Both the position numbers and the translations under genes were made by a program. Below, in pieces: positions 47,436 to 54,775 of a stretch of DNA of 64,000 nucleotides (its first letter is position 1; the number at the start of each line of letters is the position of its first letter). Origin of the DNA: Hydrogenophaga sp. BPS33 (GTDB lineage Bacteria > Pseudomonadota > Gammaproteobacteria > Burkholderiales > Burkholderiaceae_C); assembly GCF_009859475.1 (NCBI RefSeq), contig NZ_CP044549.1, positions 2,852,001 through 2,916,000 of the forward strand, in the 5' to 3' direction. Below the pieces are notes generated by a model that made no database searches, was not told the DNA's origin, and saw only the letters and a program-made list of their open reading frames with translations.

Positions 47436-48737
47436 TCATCTCAGCGGTCCGCGCATTTGTTGCACGTCCAGCGAGCTCACCGGCTCGGCCTGGTTGCCCC
47501 ACTGGGTGCGCACATAGCTCAGCACCTCGGCCAGCTCGCTGTCGCTCATCTGCAGCACGAAAGGCGGCATGCCGAAGGGGCGGGGGTGGCCCCGCGTGAC
47601 CGGCCCGAAGCCGCCATTGAGCACGATCTGCACCAGGTTGGCGGGCGAGGCCATGGTGACCGTGCGGTTGCCGGCCAGCGGCGGGTAGGCGATGGCGCCG
47701 TTGTGGCGCACACCCTCACCCTGGGCGCCGTGGCACTGCGCGCAATGCTGTTCGTACTGCTTGGCGCCCGCGCTGAGGGTGCGCGAATCGGGCGCGCTGG
47801 GCGCCTGGCGGCGGGTGGTGTGTTCCACCGGCAGTTGCTGGAGGTAGCGCGCCATGGCCTGGAGGTCTTCGGCCTTCCAGTGTTGCGTGCTGTGCTGCAC
47901 CACCTCGGCCATGGGGCCGCTCACCAGCGCGTCGCGCGCGCGGCCGTCCTTGAACAGCGCCACGATCTCGTCGACCGACCAGTTCTGCACGCCGGCCTCT
48001 GCCGGGTCGAGCAGTGAAGGCGCGTACCAGCGCTGCATGGGAATGAGGCCGCCGGAGAGACCGAGCAGGTCGCTTTGACCACCCAGGGCGTCGCGCGGCA
48101 CGTGGCAGGCGCTGCAGTGGCCAGGGCCGTTGACGAGATAGGCCCCGCGCAACAACTCGGCCGACGAGGCGCCTGGCTGCGGCGGCGTGTAGGCCTCGGC
48201 CCGGAAGTACAGCGTGCGCCAGGCCTTGAGCGCGAACTGCGTGTTGTAGGGCCAGCGCAGGTCGTGCGCGGGCACCACCTTGTCGCTGGCGGGCAAGCTG
48301 CGGAAGAAGGCGTAGAGCGCGTCGCTGTCTTCGCGCGTGAGGTGCGTGGTGTTGTTGTAAGGGAAGGCCGGGTTGAGCCAGCGGCCATCGCGTGCCTGGC
48401 CGTGGTGCAGCGCGCGCCAGAAGTCGTCGGCGCTCCATGCGCCCAGGCCGTCGCTGCCGGGCGTGAGGTTGCTACCGTAGACCGTGCCAAAGGGCGTGAC
48501 GATGCCCATGCCGCCCGCGAACGGCGTGCCGCCGCGTGCGGTGTGGCAGGCCTGGCAGTTGCCCAGCACCGAGAGGTAGCGCCCACGCTCGATGGTGTGC
48601 GGGTCGTTCAGCGGGACCGTGGTGGGTGCGGGTTCGATCGCGATGGGTTGGGCGGGCCAGGCCAGCCAGGCGAACGCGGCCACGCCCGTGAGCACCAATG
48701 CGCCCAGTCCTTGTGTGAGTTTGCGGCGCAGGCTCAC
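47436..48737 (-). CDS. Tri-haem cytochrome c (alcohol-dehydrogenase-type electron-transfer subunit)
   Basis: Membrane-anchored periplasmic cytochrome of 433 residues with three c-type haem sites, CQACH (61-65), CSACH (208-212) and CAQCH (332-336), each in its own domain, as in the cytochrome subunits of membrane alcohol, gluconate and related dehydrogenases. An N-terminal hydrophobic helix (LGALVLTGVAAFAWLAW) anchors it. The GTG start at 48737 overlaps the stop of the preceding cytochrome gene, so translation is coupled. The partner dehydrogenase is not present in the window. Confidence 0.88.
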   Translation of the reverse strand: MSLRRKLTQGLGALVLTGVAAFAWLAWPAQPIAIEPAPTTVPLNDPHTIERGRYLSVLGNCQACHTARGGTPFAGGMGIVTPFGTVYGSNLTPGSDGLGAWSADDFWRALHHGQARDGRWLNPAFPYNNTTHLTREDSDALYAFFRSLPASDKVVPAHDLRWPYNTQFALKAWRTLYFRAEAYTPPQPGASSAELLRGAYLVNGPGHCSACHVPRDALGGQSDLLGLSGGLIPMQRWYAPSLLDPAEAGVQNWSVDEIVALFKDGRARDALVSGPMAEVVQHSTQHWKAEDLQAMARYLQQLPVEHTTRRQAPSAPDSRTLSAGAKQYEQHCAQCHGAQGEGVRHNGAIAYPPLAGNRTVTMASPANLVQIVLNGGFGPVTRGHPRPFGMPPFVLQMSDSELAEVLSYVRTQWGNQAEPVSSLDVQQMRGPLR

Positions 48738-49477
48738 GGTCGGCCTCCCGTGGGGAGCAACGCGCTGCCGCATTGCAGCGGCAGTGGGGTGGCCGAAGGT
48801 GCGACGGCGTGCGCGTCGGCGGGCACGGGCTGGGTGGCCAGCCAGGCGCTCACGGCGGCAATGTCGCTCGCGCCGAGGCCGCGGGCGATGTCGGCCATGC
48901 AGTCGGGCGCGTGCGCCTTGCGCAGGCCAGCGCGCCACGCACCGAGCTGGGCGTTGAGGTAGTCGCGCGGCAGGCCGAGCAGGCCCGGGGTGGCTGGCTT
49001 CACGCCGGTGAGCGCACTGCCGTGGCAGGCCACGCAGGCGGGCAGGTTGCGCGAGGCGTCACCGCGCAGGGCGAGCTGTTCGCCGCGCTGCAGGTCTTGC
49101 GGCGAGGCGTTCACGCGGACCGGAGCGGGGTAGGGCACCTCCATGGCGGCGAAGTGCTCGGCGATCTCCTGCAGGTAGGTGTCGTTCAGTGGGGTGAGCA
49201 GGTGCGTCATCAGCGGGTACACGCGCCGGCCGTCGCGAAAGTGCAGCAACTGGTTGTAGAGATAGCCTGCGGGTTTGCCCGCCAGGCGCGGGTAGTAGCC
49301 ATCGGGCGCGGCGCGGCCCTGGGCGCCATGGCAAGCGGTGCAGGCGAGCAGGCGCTGGGCCATGCTGTCTTCGAAGCGCACGGTTTGCGCGGTGGCCGGC
49401 AGCAGCATGCAGCCGGCCGCGAACAACAGGGCTTGCGGCCAATGTCGGCGCGCAGACAAGCGGGAGAGGAAGCTCAT
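48734..49477 (-). CDS. Di-haem cytochrome c
   Basis: Periplasmic cytochrome of 247 residues. The signal peptide ends near PATAQ (residue 31), and two haem sites follow, CTACH (46-50) and CVACH (148-152), in cytochrome c4-like halves. ATG 49477 is chosen; the longer open frame includes an unlikely His-rich stretch. It overlaps both neighbours by 4 bases, giving the order acyl-CoA-dehydrogenase-like, di-haem, tri-haem. Confidence 0.85.
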   Translation of the reverse strand: MSFLSRLSARRHWPQALLFAAGCMLLPATAQTVRFEDSMAQRLLACTACHGAQGRAAPDGYYPRLAGKPAGYLYNQLLHFRDGRRVYPLMTHLLTPLNDTYLQEIAEHFAAMEVPYPAPVRVNASPQDLQRGEQLALRGDASRNLPACVACHGSALTGVKPATPGLLGLPRDYLNAQLGAWRAGLRKAHAPDCMADIARGLGASDIAAVSAWLATQPVPADAHAVAPSATPLPLQCGSALLPTGGRP

Positions 49478-50166
49478 GGGGTTCGTGGTGTGGTGGTGGT
49501 GGTGAGCGGTCGTGGGTCGGTTCGGTTCCAGTCGGTGGCATGTGGCCAGCAGGCGCTCAAGGCCATGGCCACGGGCGCCACGCGTTCGGGTAGATCCGGG
49601 CCGCACAGCCACTCGTCTTCGCGGAAATACACCCGCTCCAACTGGAGTGTGGCGGTGAGCGTGGCTGCGGGCGTGCCGACCCCCGTGTCCGGCACGGGGC
49701 CCAGGCCTTCTTCTTCGTTGCGCAGCATCACCCATTGTGGCCTCCCCTCATCGAACCGGACAGGCGCGACCACCGAATAGCCCGCCCACTGCAGATTGGG
49801 TGTGAGGATCAGTTCGCCCTGCAGCAGCCAGCCCCGGCCGCTGTCGCGTGCCCGCAGCGCGTCGAACGATGGCGACACGGTGGCCGCGCGCTCACCCGAG
49901 AGGAAGTCGGCCAGCCAGTGTTCGCGCAAGGCCACGTTGGGCGACTGCAGCAGCGCCTCGATGGCCAGCCGCTGCGCCCACAGCAGCCGCGCCGCCGCGG
50001 GGTGCTGCCGCGCCAGTTCGGCCGCGCCGTGGGCCAGCGCGTCGAGCCCTTGGCCCGACCCGCCCAGATGGGCCGGTACACCACAGCGCAGCAGGCCGCT
50101 GTCGACCACCTCGCGCAGCGCATGCAAGCCGGCTTCGGCCGGTGAGATCGTAAGGTTTTGCAGCAT
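49474..50166 (-). CDS. Short acyl-CoA-dehydrogenase-like protein
   Basis: 230-residue protein resembling the N-terminal and middle parts of acyl-CoA dehydrogenases: LRCGVPAHLGGSGQGLDALAHGAAELARQHPAAARLLWAQR, given here only as a region, and WLLQGELILTPNLQWAGY, which resembles the flavin-contact beta domain. The C-terminal helical domain with the catalytic base is missing, as full enzymes have about 380 residues. The tail WNRTDPRPLTTTTTPRTP is low complexity. It overlaps the cytochrome gene start by 4 bases, so it is expressed, but activity is doubtful. It may be a degenerate or regulatory relative. Confidence 0.65.
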   Translation of the reverse strand: MLQNLTISPAEAGLHALREVVDSGLLRCGVPAHLGGSGQGLDALAHGAAELARQHPAAARLLWAQRLAIEALLQSPNVALREHWLADFLSGERAATVSPSFDALRARDSGRGWLLQGELILTPNLQWAGYSVVAPVRFDEGRPQWVMLRNEEEGLGPVPDTGVGTPAATLTATLQLERVYFREDEWLCGPDLPERVAPVAMALSACWPHATDWNRTDPRPLTTTTTPRTP

Positions 50167-50223
50167 GCCATGATCGTGGCCTGCTTTGATCTGATGCGCA
50201 AGACGCAGTTTTATTGAAAAATG

Positions 50224-50256
50224 ACCAGATCAGATTGCCAATTGATCTGCTCTGGT
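50224..50256. promoter_or_regulatory. 33-bp inverted repeat between the cytochrome operon and lrgA
   Basis: Arms ACCAGATCAGAT and ATCTGCTCTGGT pair at 11 of 12 positions around a 9-base AT-rich spacer. It lies 58 bases before the leftward gene and 63 bases before lrgA, in the 152-base divergent gap. It is a good candidate operator for a dimeric regulator of one or both operons; a hairpin role is possible. Confidence 0.45.
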
Positions 50257-50259
50257 CCA

Positions 50260-50273
50260 CCCGCAAAAGCGGG
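50260..50273. repeat. Short hairpin next to the 33-bp inverted repeat
   Basis: CCCGC-aaaa-GCGGG stem, directly beside the larger inverted repeat and followed by GATCTGATCC, which echoes the arms of that repeat. The unit resembles short dispersed palindromes common in Betaproteobacteria. Its role is unknown. Confidence 0.4.
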
Positions 50274-50318
50274 GATCTGATCCGTGGCAGACGGGTCATC
50301 TGCGGGGATACTGGCACG

Positions 50319-50681
50319 ATGTTCAAGTGGTTCCAAACCGTGGTGGCGGCACTGGCCCTGGCGGGCTTGCAATGGCTGGGCGACGCGCTGGTGGCGTTCC
50401 TGGGTTGGCCTTTGCCGGGTTCTCTGTTGGGCTTGTTGATCCTGTTCGGGGCGCTCGCGTGGCGCGGCAGCGTGCCGCAGAGCCTGGAGGTGGTGACCGC
50501 GCCTTTGCTGCGGCACCTCATGCTGTTTCTCATTCCCTCGGTCGCGGCGGTCGGTCTCTACGGCGGGCTGCTGTCGCAACACCTCCTGGTGTTCGTGCTG
50601 GCCGCGACTGGGGTGACGGCCTTGACCATCGCGGCCACCGGCTGGACCTTGCACCGGTTGATGCGGGGCCGCCAACCATGA
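50319..50681 (+). CDS. CidA/LrgA-family holin-like membrane protein
   Basis: Small inner-membrane protein of 120 residues with four predicted transmembrane helices (TVVAALALAGLQWLGDALVAFL, GSLLGLLILFGALA, LMLFLIPSVAAVGLYGGLL, LLVFVLAATGVTALTIAATG; segments approximate). The PGSLLGLLILF stretch is the family mark. CidA/LrgA proteins affect autolysis and, in newer work, export of pyruvate or related acids. It is coupled to the lrgB gene by an ATGA overlap. ATG 50319 is used because the upstream extension is not hydrophobic and overlaps the regulatory repeat. Confidence 0.85.
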   Translation: MFKWFQTVVAALALAGLQWLGDALVAFLGWPLPGSLLGLLILFGALAWRGSVPQSLEVVTAPLLRHLMLFLIPSVAAVGLYGGLLSQHLLVFVLAATGVTALTIAATGWTLHRLMRGRQP

Positions 50682-51352
50682 GCACGGTGTTCGTCTGGAC
50701 CGGCGTGACGCTGGCCGCCTATGGGGTGGCGGCCTGGTGGTACCGGCGCAGCGGCCACCACCTGCTGTGCCTGCCGGTGCTCACCGGTACCGCGCTGGTG
50801 TGGGGCGCGTTGGCGCTCGCGCACGTGGACTACCCGGTGTACGCCGAGGCCACGCGCGCGCTGCGCTGGCTCACCGGCCCGGCCATCATCGCGCTGGCCG
50901 TGCCGTTGTACCGGCAGGCGGCGCTGCTGCGGCGCATGGCGGGGCCGCTGCTCGGCGCTTTGTTGGCCGGCTGCCTGGTGTCGGTGCTGGGCACGCTCGC
51001 GCTGGCCAAGGCCTTGGGCACGCCGCTGCCGTTTGCACTGTCGCTCGCACCCAAGGCCGCCACCATGCCCATCGCCATGCAGGCCGCCGAGGGCGCGGGT
51101 GGACTGCCGGCGGTGGCGGCGCTGGCGGTCGTGGCCACGGGCGTACTGGGCACCTTGTTTGCCGCACCGGTGTTGCGCCGCCTGCGGATCGACGACGACA
51201 TCACGCGCAGCTTCACGCTCGGCCTGGTGGCGCACGCCATCGGCACCGCGCGTGCGCTGCAGACGCAGCCGCAGAGCGTGGCGTTTGCGGCGCTGGCGAT
51301 GGGTTTGAACGGCGTGGGCACGGCGCTGGTGCTGGCTTTGCTGGTGCGCTAG
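50678..51352 (+). CDS. LrgB/CidB-family membrane protein
   Basis: Multi-spanning inner-membrane protein of 224 residues. The LrgB signature region SLAPKAATMPIAMQAAEGAGG is present, preceded by LTGPAIIALAVPLYRQ, with about six helices overall. It works with the CidA/LrgA-like protein, whose stop codon overlaps its ATG. A MocR-type regulator starts 2 bases after its stop, so all three form one operon. Confidence 0.88.
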   Translation: MSTVFVWTGVTLAAYGVAAWWYRRSGHHLLCLPVLTGTALVWGALALAHVDYPVYAEATRALRWLTGPAIIALAVPLYRQAALLRRMAGPLLGALLAGCLVSVLGTLALAKALGTPLPFALSLAPKAATMPIAMQAAEGAGGLPAVAALAVVATGVLGTLFAAPVLRRLRIDDDITRSFTLGLVAHAIGTARALQTQPQSVAFAALAMGLNGVGTALVLALLVR

Positions 51353-51354
51353 GT

Positions 51355-52779
51355 ATGTCCAGCGAACGCCTCACCCGCTACCAGCAACTGGCCGAAGAAA
51401 TCGCCGACGGCATCCGCGCCGGGCTGCTGCGCCCGGGCGAGCGACTGCCTTCGGTGCGCCAGACCTGCGAGCTGCGTGGCGTGAGCCCGTCCACCGTGTT
51501 CCAGGCGTATGGCCAGCTCGAATCGCAGGGACTGGTGGAAGCGCGGGCGCGCTCGGGCTTTTTCGTGCGGGCGGCGAAACGGGCCGCGCGCTCGGCCTTG
51601 CAGACCGCCCAGCCCAGTGGCGAGGCCACGCCGGTGACCATCAGCGAACTCGTGTTCGAGCTGCTGGGCTCCACGCGCGACGCCGACGTGGTGCCCCTGG
51701 GCTCGGCCTTTCCCGCGCCGCACCTGTTCCCGTTCGACGCGCTGGCGCGCAGCGGCGCGCGCGCCATGCGGCGGCTGCCCGCGGCCCGCATCACCGGCGC
51801 GCTCACCGCGGGCGACGAGGGCTTGCGCCAGGCCTTGAGACGGCGCTATGCCTTGCACGGCGTGCCGCTGGGCGAAGGCGAACTGGTCATCACCAACGGC
51901 GCCATGGAAGCGCTCAACCTGTGCCTGCAAGCCGTGACGAAACCGGGCGATGTGGTGGTGGTGGAGTCGCCCACTTTCTACGCCGCGCTGCAGGCGCTCG
52001 AACGGCTGCACCTCAAGGCGGTGGAGGTGGCCACCGACCCGCGCGAAGGCGTGGACCTCGGCGCGCTGGCCGCCTTGCTGGAACGCCAACCTGTGGCGGC
52101 CTGCTGGTTCATGCCGAGCTTCCAGAACCCGTTGGGCGCGCTGATGCAGCCCGAGCGCAAACGAGCCTTGGTGGACTTGCTGGCGCGCCACCGCGTGCCG
52201 CTGATCGAGGACGATGTGTACGGCGAACTGCACGCAGGCGCGCGCCGCCCGCCACCGGCCAAGGCCTTCGACCGCGAAGGCGGTGTGTTGCATTGCGCGT
52301 CGTTCTCCAAATGCCTGGCGCCGGGTTACCGCGTGGGCTGGGCCGCGGCGGGCCGCTATGCGCCGGTGGTGGAGCGGTTGAAGATGTCGAGTTCGCTCGC
52401 CACGTCCATCCCGCCGCAGCTGGCGCTGGTCGATTACCTAGAGCAGGGCGGCTTCGACCGCCATCTGCGCCGCCTGCGCGAGGCGCTTGCCGGACAGCAG
52501 CAGCAAGCGCTGCGCCTGGTGGAGCGGCACTTTCCAAGTGGCACGCGCGTCACGCGTCCGCTCGGGGGCTACTTTCTCTGGCTGGAGTTGCCGCCGCAGG
52601 TGGATGCGCTGGCGCTGCACCACCGCGCGCGGGCGCACAACATCAGCACCGCGCCGGGCGTGCTGTTTTCGCCCGACGGGCGCTTCACGCACCACCTGCG
52701 TTTGAACGTCGGGCATCCGGGCGACCCTCGTTTCGACGGGGCGTTGCGGTTGCTGGGTGAGCTGGCGCATCTGGGTTGA
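51355..52779 (+). CDS. MocR-type GntR/aminotransferase regulator
   Basis: Fusion of a GntR winged helix (about 1-75: LTRYQQLAEEIADGIRAGLLRPGERLPSVRQ region, VSPSTVFQAYGQLESQGLVEARARSGFFV region) with a class I aminotransferase domain, 474 residues. The PLP lysine is in CASFSKCLAPGYRVGW, and the pyridine-contact DDVY lies in LIEDDVYGELH. MocR regulators often bind PLP or amino acids and commonly act on a neighbouring gene. Here it is the third gene of the lrgAB operon, which suggests it controls that operon or links it to amino-acid or vitamin B6 state. Confidence 0.9.
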   Translation: MSSERLTRYQQLAEEIADGIRAGLLRPGERLPSVRQTCELRGVSPSTVFQAYGQLESQGLVEARARSGFFVRAAKRAARSALQTAQPSGEATPVTISELVFELLGSTRDADVVPLGSAFPAPHLFPFDALARSGARAMRRLPAARITGALTAGDEGLRQALRRRYALHGVPLGEGELVITNGAMEALNLCLQAVTKPGDVVVVESPTFYAALQALERLHLKAVEVATDPREGVDLGALAALLERQPVAACWFMPSFQNPLGALMQPERKRALVDLLARHRVPLIEDDVYGELHAGARRPPPAKAFDREGGVLHCASFSKCLAPGYRVGWAAAGRYAPVVERLKMSSSLATSIPPQLALVDYLEQGGFDRHLRRLREALAGQQQQALRLVERHFPSGTRVTRPLGGYFLWLELPPQVDALALHHRARAHNISTAPGVLFSPDGRFTHHLRLNVGHPGDPRFDGALRLLGELAHLG

Positions 52780-52794
52780 AGCCCATGCGCTGTT

Positions 52795-52992
52795 TTGAGG
52801 CTTCGCGTCCTTGCCTACGCAGGGGACCCGACCTCGGACACGGCGGCCCGATGCAGCTCCTTGGCGATCAAGGTCTGCGACCAGGCGGCCGAACTCTCGA
52901 TCGCCCTCAACGGCAATCTCGCCCTGGAGCGCTTTGGCGCGCCCACCTACGAAGACGAGGCCCCTCATTCCTGGTGCGGCCAGCGCGGATAA
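52795..52992 (+). CDS. Small open reading frame of doubtful status
   Basis: 65 codons from a TTG, in the 220-base gap between the MocR gene and rlmB. The product (CDQAAELSIALNGNLALER within it) has no domain I recognise, but its codon use is plausible. The start lacks a clear ribosome site. It could be a small gene or a shadow of the rlmB leader. Confidence 0.22.
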   Translation: MRLRVLAYAGDPTSDTAARCSSLAIKVCDQAAELSIALNGNLALERFGAPTYEDEAPHSWCGQRG

Positions 52993-52999
52993 TCCCCGC

Positions 53000-53743
53000 A
53001 TGTCCTCTCCCAAAGTGCTGTTCGGCTTTCACGCCGTGGGTGTGCGCCTCAAGACCGCGCCGCAATCGATCATCGAGATCTACTACGAGCCCACGCGGCG
53101 CGACGCGCGCATGCGCCAGTTTCTGGACAAGGCGCGCGACGCCAACGCCCGGCTGATCGAGGCCGACGGCCTGCGCATCGCCAAGCTCGCCGGCAGCCAC
53201 GGCCACCAGGGCGTGGCGGCGCGGGTGGAAGAGATCAAACAGGTGCGCTCGCTCGATGACTTGCTGGAGCAACTCGAACCCACCGGCATCCCGCCGCTGC
53301 TGCTCGTGCTCGACGGCATCACCGACCCGCACAACCTCGGCGCCTGCCTGCGCGTTGCCGATGGTGCTGGCGCGCACGCCGTGATCGCACCCAAGGACCA
53401 CGCGGCCGGCATCAACGCCACCGTGGCCAAGGTGGCCAGCGGCGCGGCCGAGACCATGCCGTACTTCATGGTCACCAACCTGGCGCGCACGCTGGGCGAA
53501 CTCAAGGAACGCAACATCTGGGTCATCGGCACCAGCGACGATGCGCCCAAGACGCTCTACCAGGCCGATCTCAAAGGCCCGGTGGCCCTGGTGCTGGGGG
53601 CGGAAGGCGCGGGCATGCGCCAGCTCACGCGCAAGACCTGCGACGAACTGGTGAGCATTCCCATGGCGGGCGCGGTCGAGAGCCTGAACGTCTCGGTGGC
53701 CAGCGGCGTGTGCCTGTACGAAGCCCTGCGCCAGCGGACTTGA
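53000..53743 (+). CDS. rlmB: 23S rRNA (guanosine-2'-O-)-methyltransferase RlmB
   Basis: SpoU-family (SPOUT) methyltransferase that modifies G2251 of 23S rRNA, 247 residues. The N-terminal substrate-binding domain (VLFGFHAVGVRLKTAPQSI to about 95) precedes the knotted SAM domain with motif 1 LDGITDPHNLGACLRVADG, motif 2 LVLGAEGAGMRQLTRKTCD and motif 3 IPMAGAVESLNVSVASGV. A GATAAT-like element lies just before the ATG. It is followed 9 bases later by the sirtuin gene. Confidence 0.94.
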   Translation: MSSPKVLFGFHAVGVRLKTAPQSIIEIYYEPTRRDARMRQFLDKARDANARLIEADGLRIAKLAGSHGHQGVAARVEEIKQVRSLDDLLEQLEPTGIPPLLLVLDGITDPHNLGACLRVADGAGAHAVIAPKDHAAGINATVAKVASGAAETMPYFMVTNLARTLGELKERNIWVIGTSDDAPKTLYQADLKGPVALVLGAEGAGMRQLTRKTCDELVSIPMAGAVESLNVSVASGVCLYEALRQRT

Positions 53744-53752
53744 AGACTTGAA

Positions 53753-54475
53753 ATGAGCGACGAGGTTCGCCACTGGATCCAGGAGGCGCGCCACATCGCC
53801 GTGCTTACCGGCGCGGGCGTGAGCGCCGAGTCCGGCGTGCCCACGTTTCGCGATGCGCAGACCGGGCTGTGGGCGCGCTTCAACCCGCAAGACCTCGCCA
53901 CCGAAAGCGCCTTTCGCGCCCACCCGCAACGCGTGTGGGACTGGTACGTGTTTCGGCGCGAGATGATCGCCGCCGTCGAACCCAATGCGGGTCATCGCGC
54001 GCTGGCCGATTTCGCGCGCCGCCATCCCGCTCGCATGACGCTGATCACGCAGAACGTCGATGGCCTGCACCAGCGCGGCGGTCACACCGAGGTGGTGGCC
54101 TTGCACGGCATCATCGGCGAAGACCGCTGGCTCGACGCGCCGCGCGCTTGTTGCCGCAGCGAATCGATCGAAGCAGGCCGCCCGCCGCGCTGCCGCGTGT
54201 GCGGCAACCTGCGCCGCCCGGCCGTGGTGTGGTTCGGTGAGCACCTTCCGCCCGATGCGCTCGAACGCGCCGAACGCGCGGCACGCGATTGCGAGCTGAT
54301 GCTGGTGGTGGGCACATCGGGTGAGGTGTATCCGGCCGCTGGTTTGGCGTTCACGGCGCACCAGAGCGGCGCGCGCGTGGTCGTGGTCAACCCCGAGCCC
54401 ACGCCACTGGATGCGATTGCCGAGCGGTGCTTGCGAGAACCCTCGGCGGTATGCCTGCCGCTGTTGCTGGCCTGA
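53753..54475 (+). CDS. cobB: NAD-dependent protein deacylase (sirtuin, CobB-like)
   Basis: Sirtuin of 240 residues that removes acetyl or succinyl groups from lysines with NAD. It contains the Rossmann motif VLTGAGVSAESGVPTFRD, TQNVDGLH, the catalytic histidine in VALHGI, and zinc cysteines in CC and CRVCGN. VWDWYVFRRE carries the Tyr and Arg that favour acidic acyl groups in class III sirtuins. It ends about 300 bases before the hrp-box gene, and AMP-forming acyl-CoA synthetases such as PrpE are known sirtuin substrates. Confidence 0.92.
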   Translation: MSDEVRHWIQEARHIAVLTGAGVSAESGVPTFRDAQTGLWARFNPQDLATESAFRAHPQRVWDWYVFRREMIAAVEPNAGHRALADFARRHPARMTLITQNVDGLHQRGGHTEVVALHGIIGEDRWLDAPRACCRSESIEAGRPPRCRVCGNLRRPAVVWFGEHLPPDALERAERAARDCELMLVVGTSGEVYPAAGLAFTAHQSGARVVVVNPEPTPLDAIAERCLREPSAVCLPLLLA

Positions 54476-54506
54476 GAAGCTGAGCGTCTTTGGCTGAGGC
54501 CCGGCG

Positions 54507-54674
54507 CTGGTCCGCTGAATCATTGGAATGGGCGGTGAGGGACGCCTGAGACGGGATGCGGTGCAAGGCGCAAAGCGCAGCGATACCCGCAGGTATCGCG
54601 AGCATTTGCAACGCCGCAGCGCGCCCGTATCGGGTGGACAGCACCGATCCGATTTCAGTGATTCAGTGGACTAG
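54507..54674. mobile_element. MITE-like palindromic element upstream of the hrp-box gene
   Basis: About 168 bp bounded by 26-bp imperfect terminal inverted repeats that pair at 22 of 26 positions (left arm starts CTGGTCCGCTGAATCA; right arm, read inverted, starts CTAGTCCACTGAATCA). The inside is itself roughly palindromic around GCGATACC-cgca-GGTATCGC (54580-54599, with a C/G extension). It codes for nothing. The right end touches the first base of the hrp box. Such non-autonomous elements are typically mobilised by a related transposase; mobility here is inferred. Confidence 0.55.
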
Positions 54675-54701
54675 GAACCCAAACGCAGAGGTCGCCACCC
54701 A
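54674..54701 (+). promoter_or_regulatory. HrpL-type hrp box
   Basis: GGAACC at 54674-54679, a 15-base spacer, and CCACCCA at 54695-54701 fit every fixed position of the HrpL ECF-sigma promoter consensus GGAACC-N15/16-CCACNNA, including the A two bases after GGAACC. It lies 74 bases before the ATG of the 523-residue gene and on the same strand. Under equal base frequencies fewer than 0.02 such sites are expected in the window, so chance is unlikely. It implies that the genome encodes HrpL and a Hrp1-class type III secretion system. Confidence 0.78.
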
Positions 54702-54775
54702 GCAGGGCGAACAAGCCGCATAGACGGCGATGCGGCGCGTCGCACCCGTGTCAGCACAACCACAGGAGGACTTTC

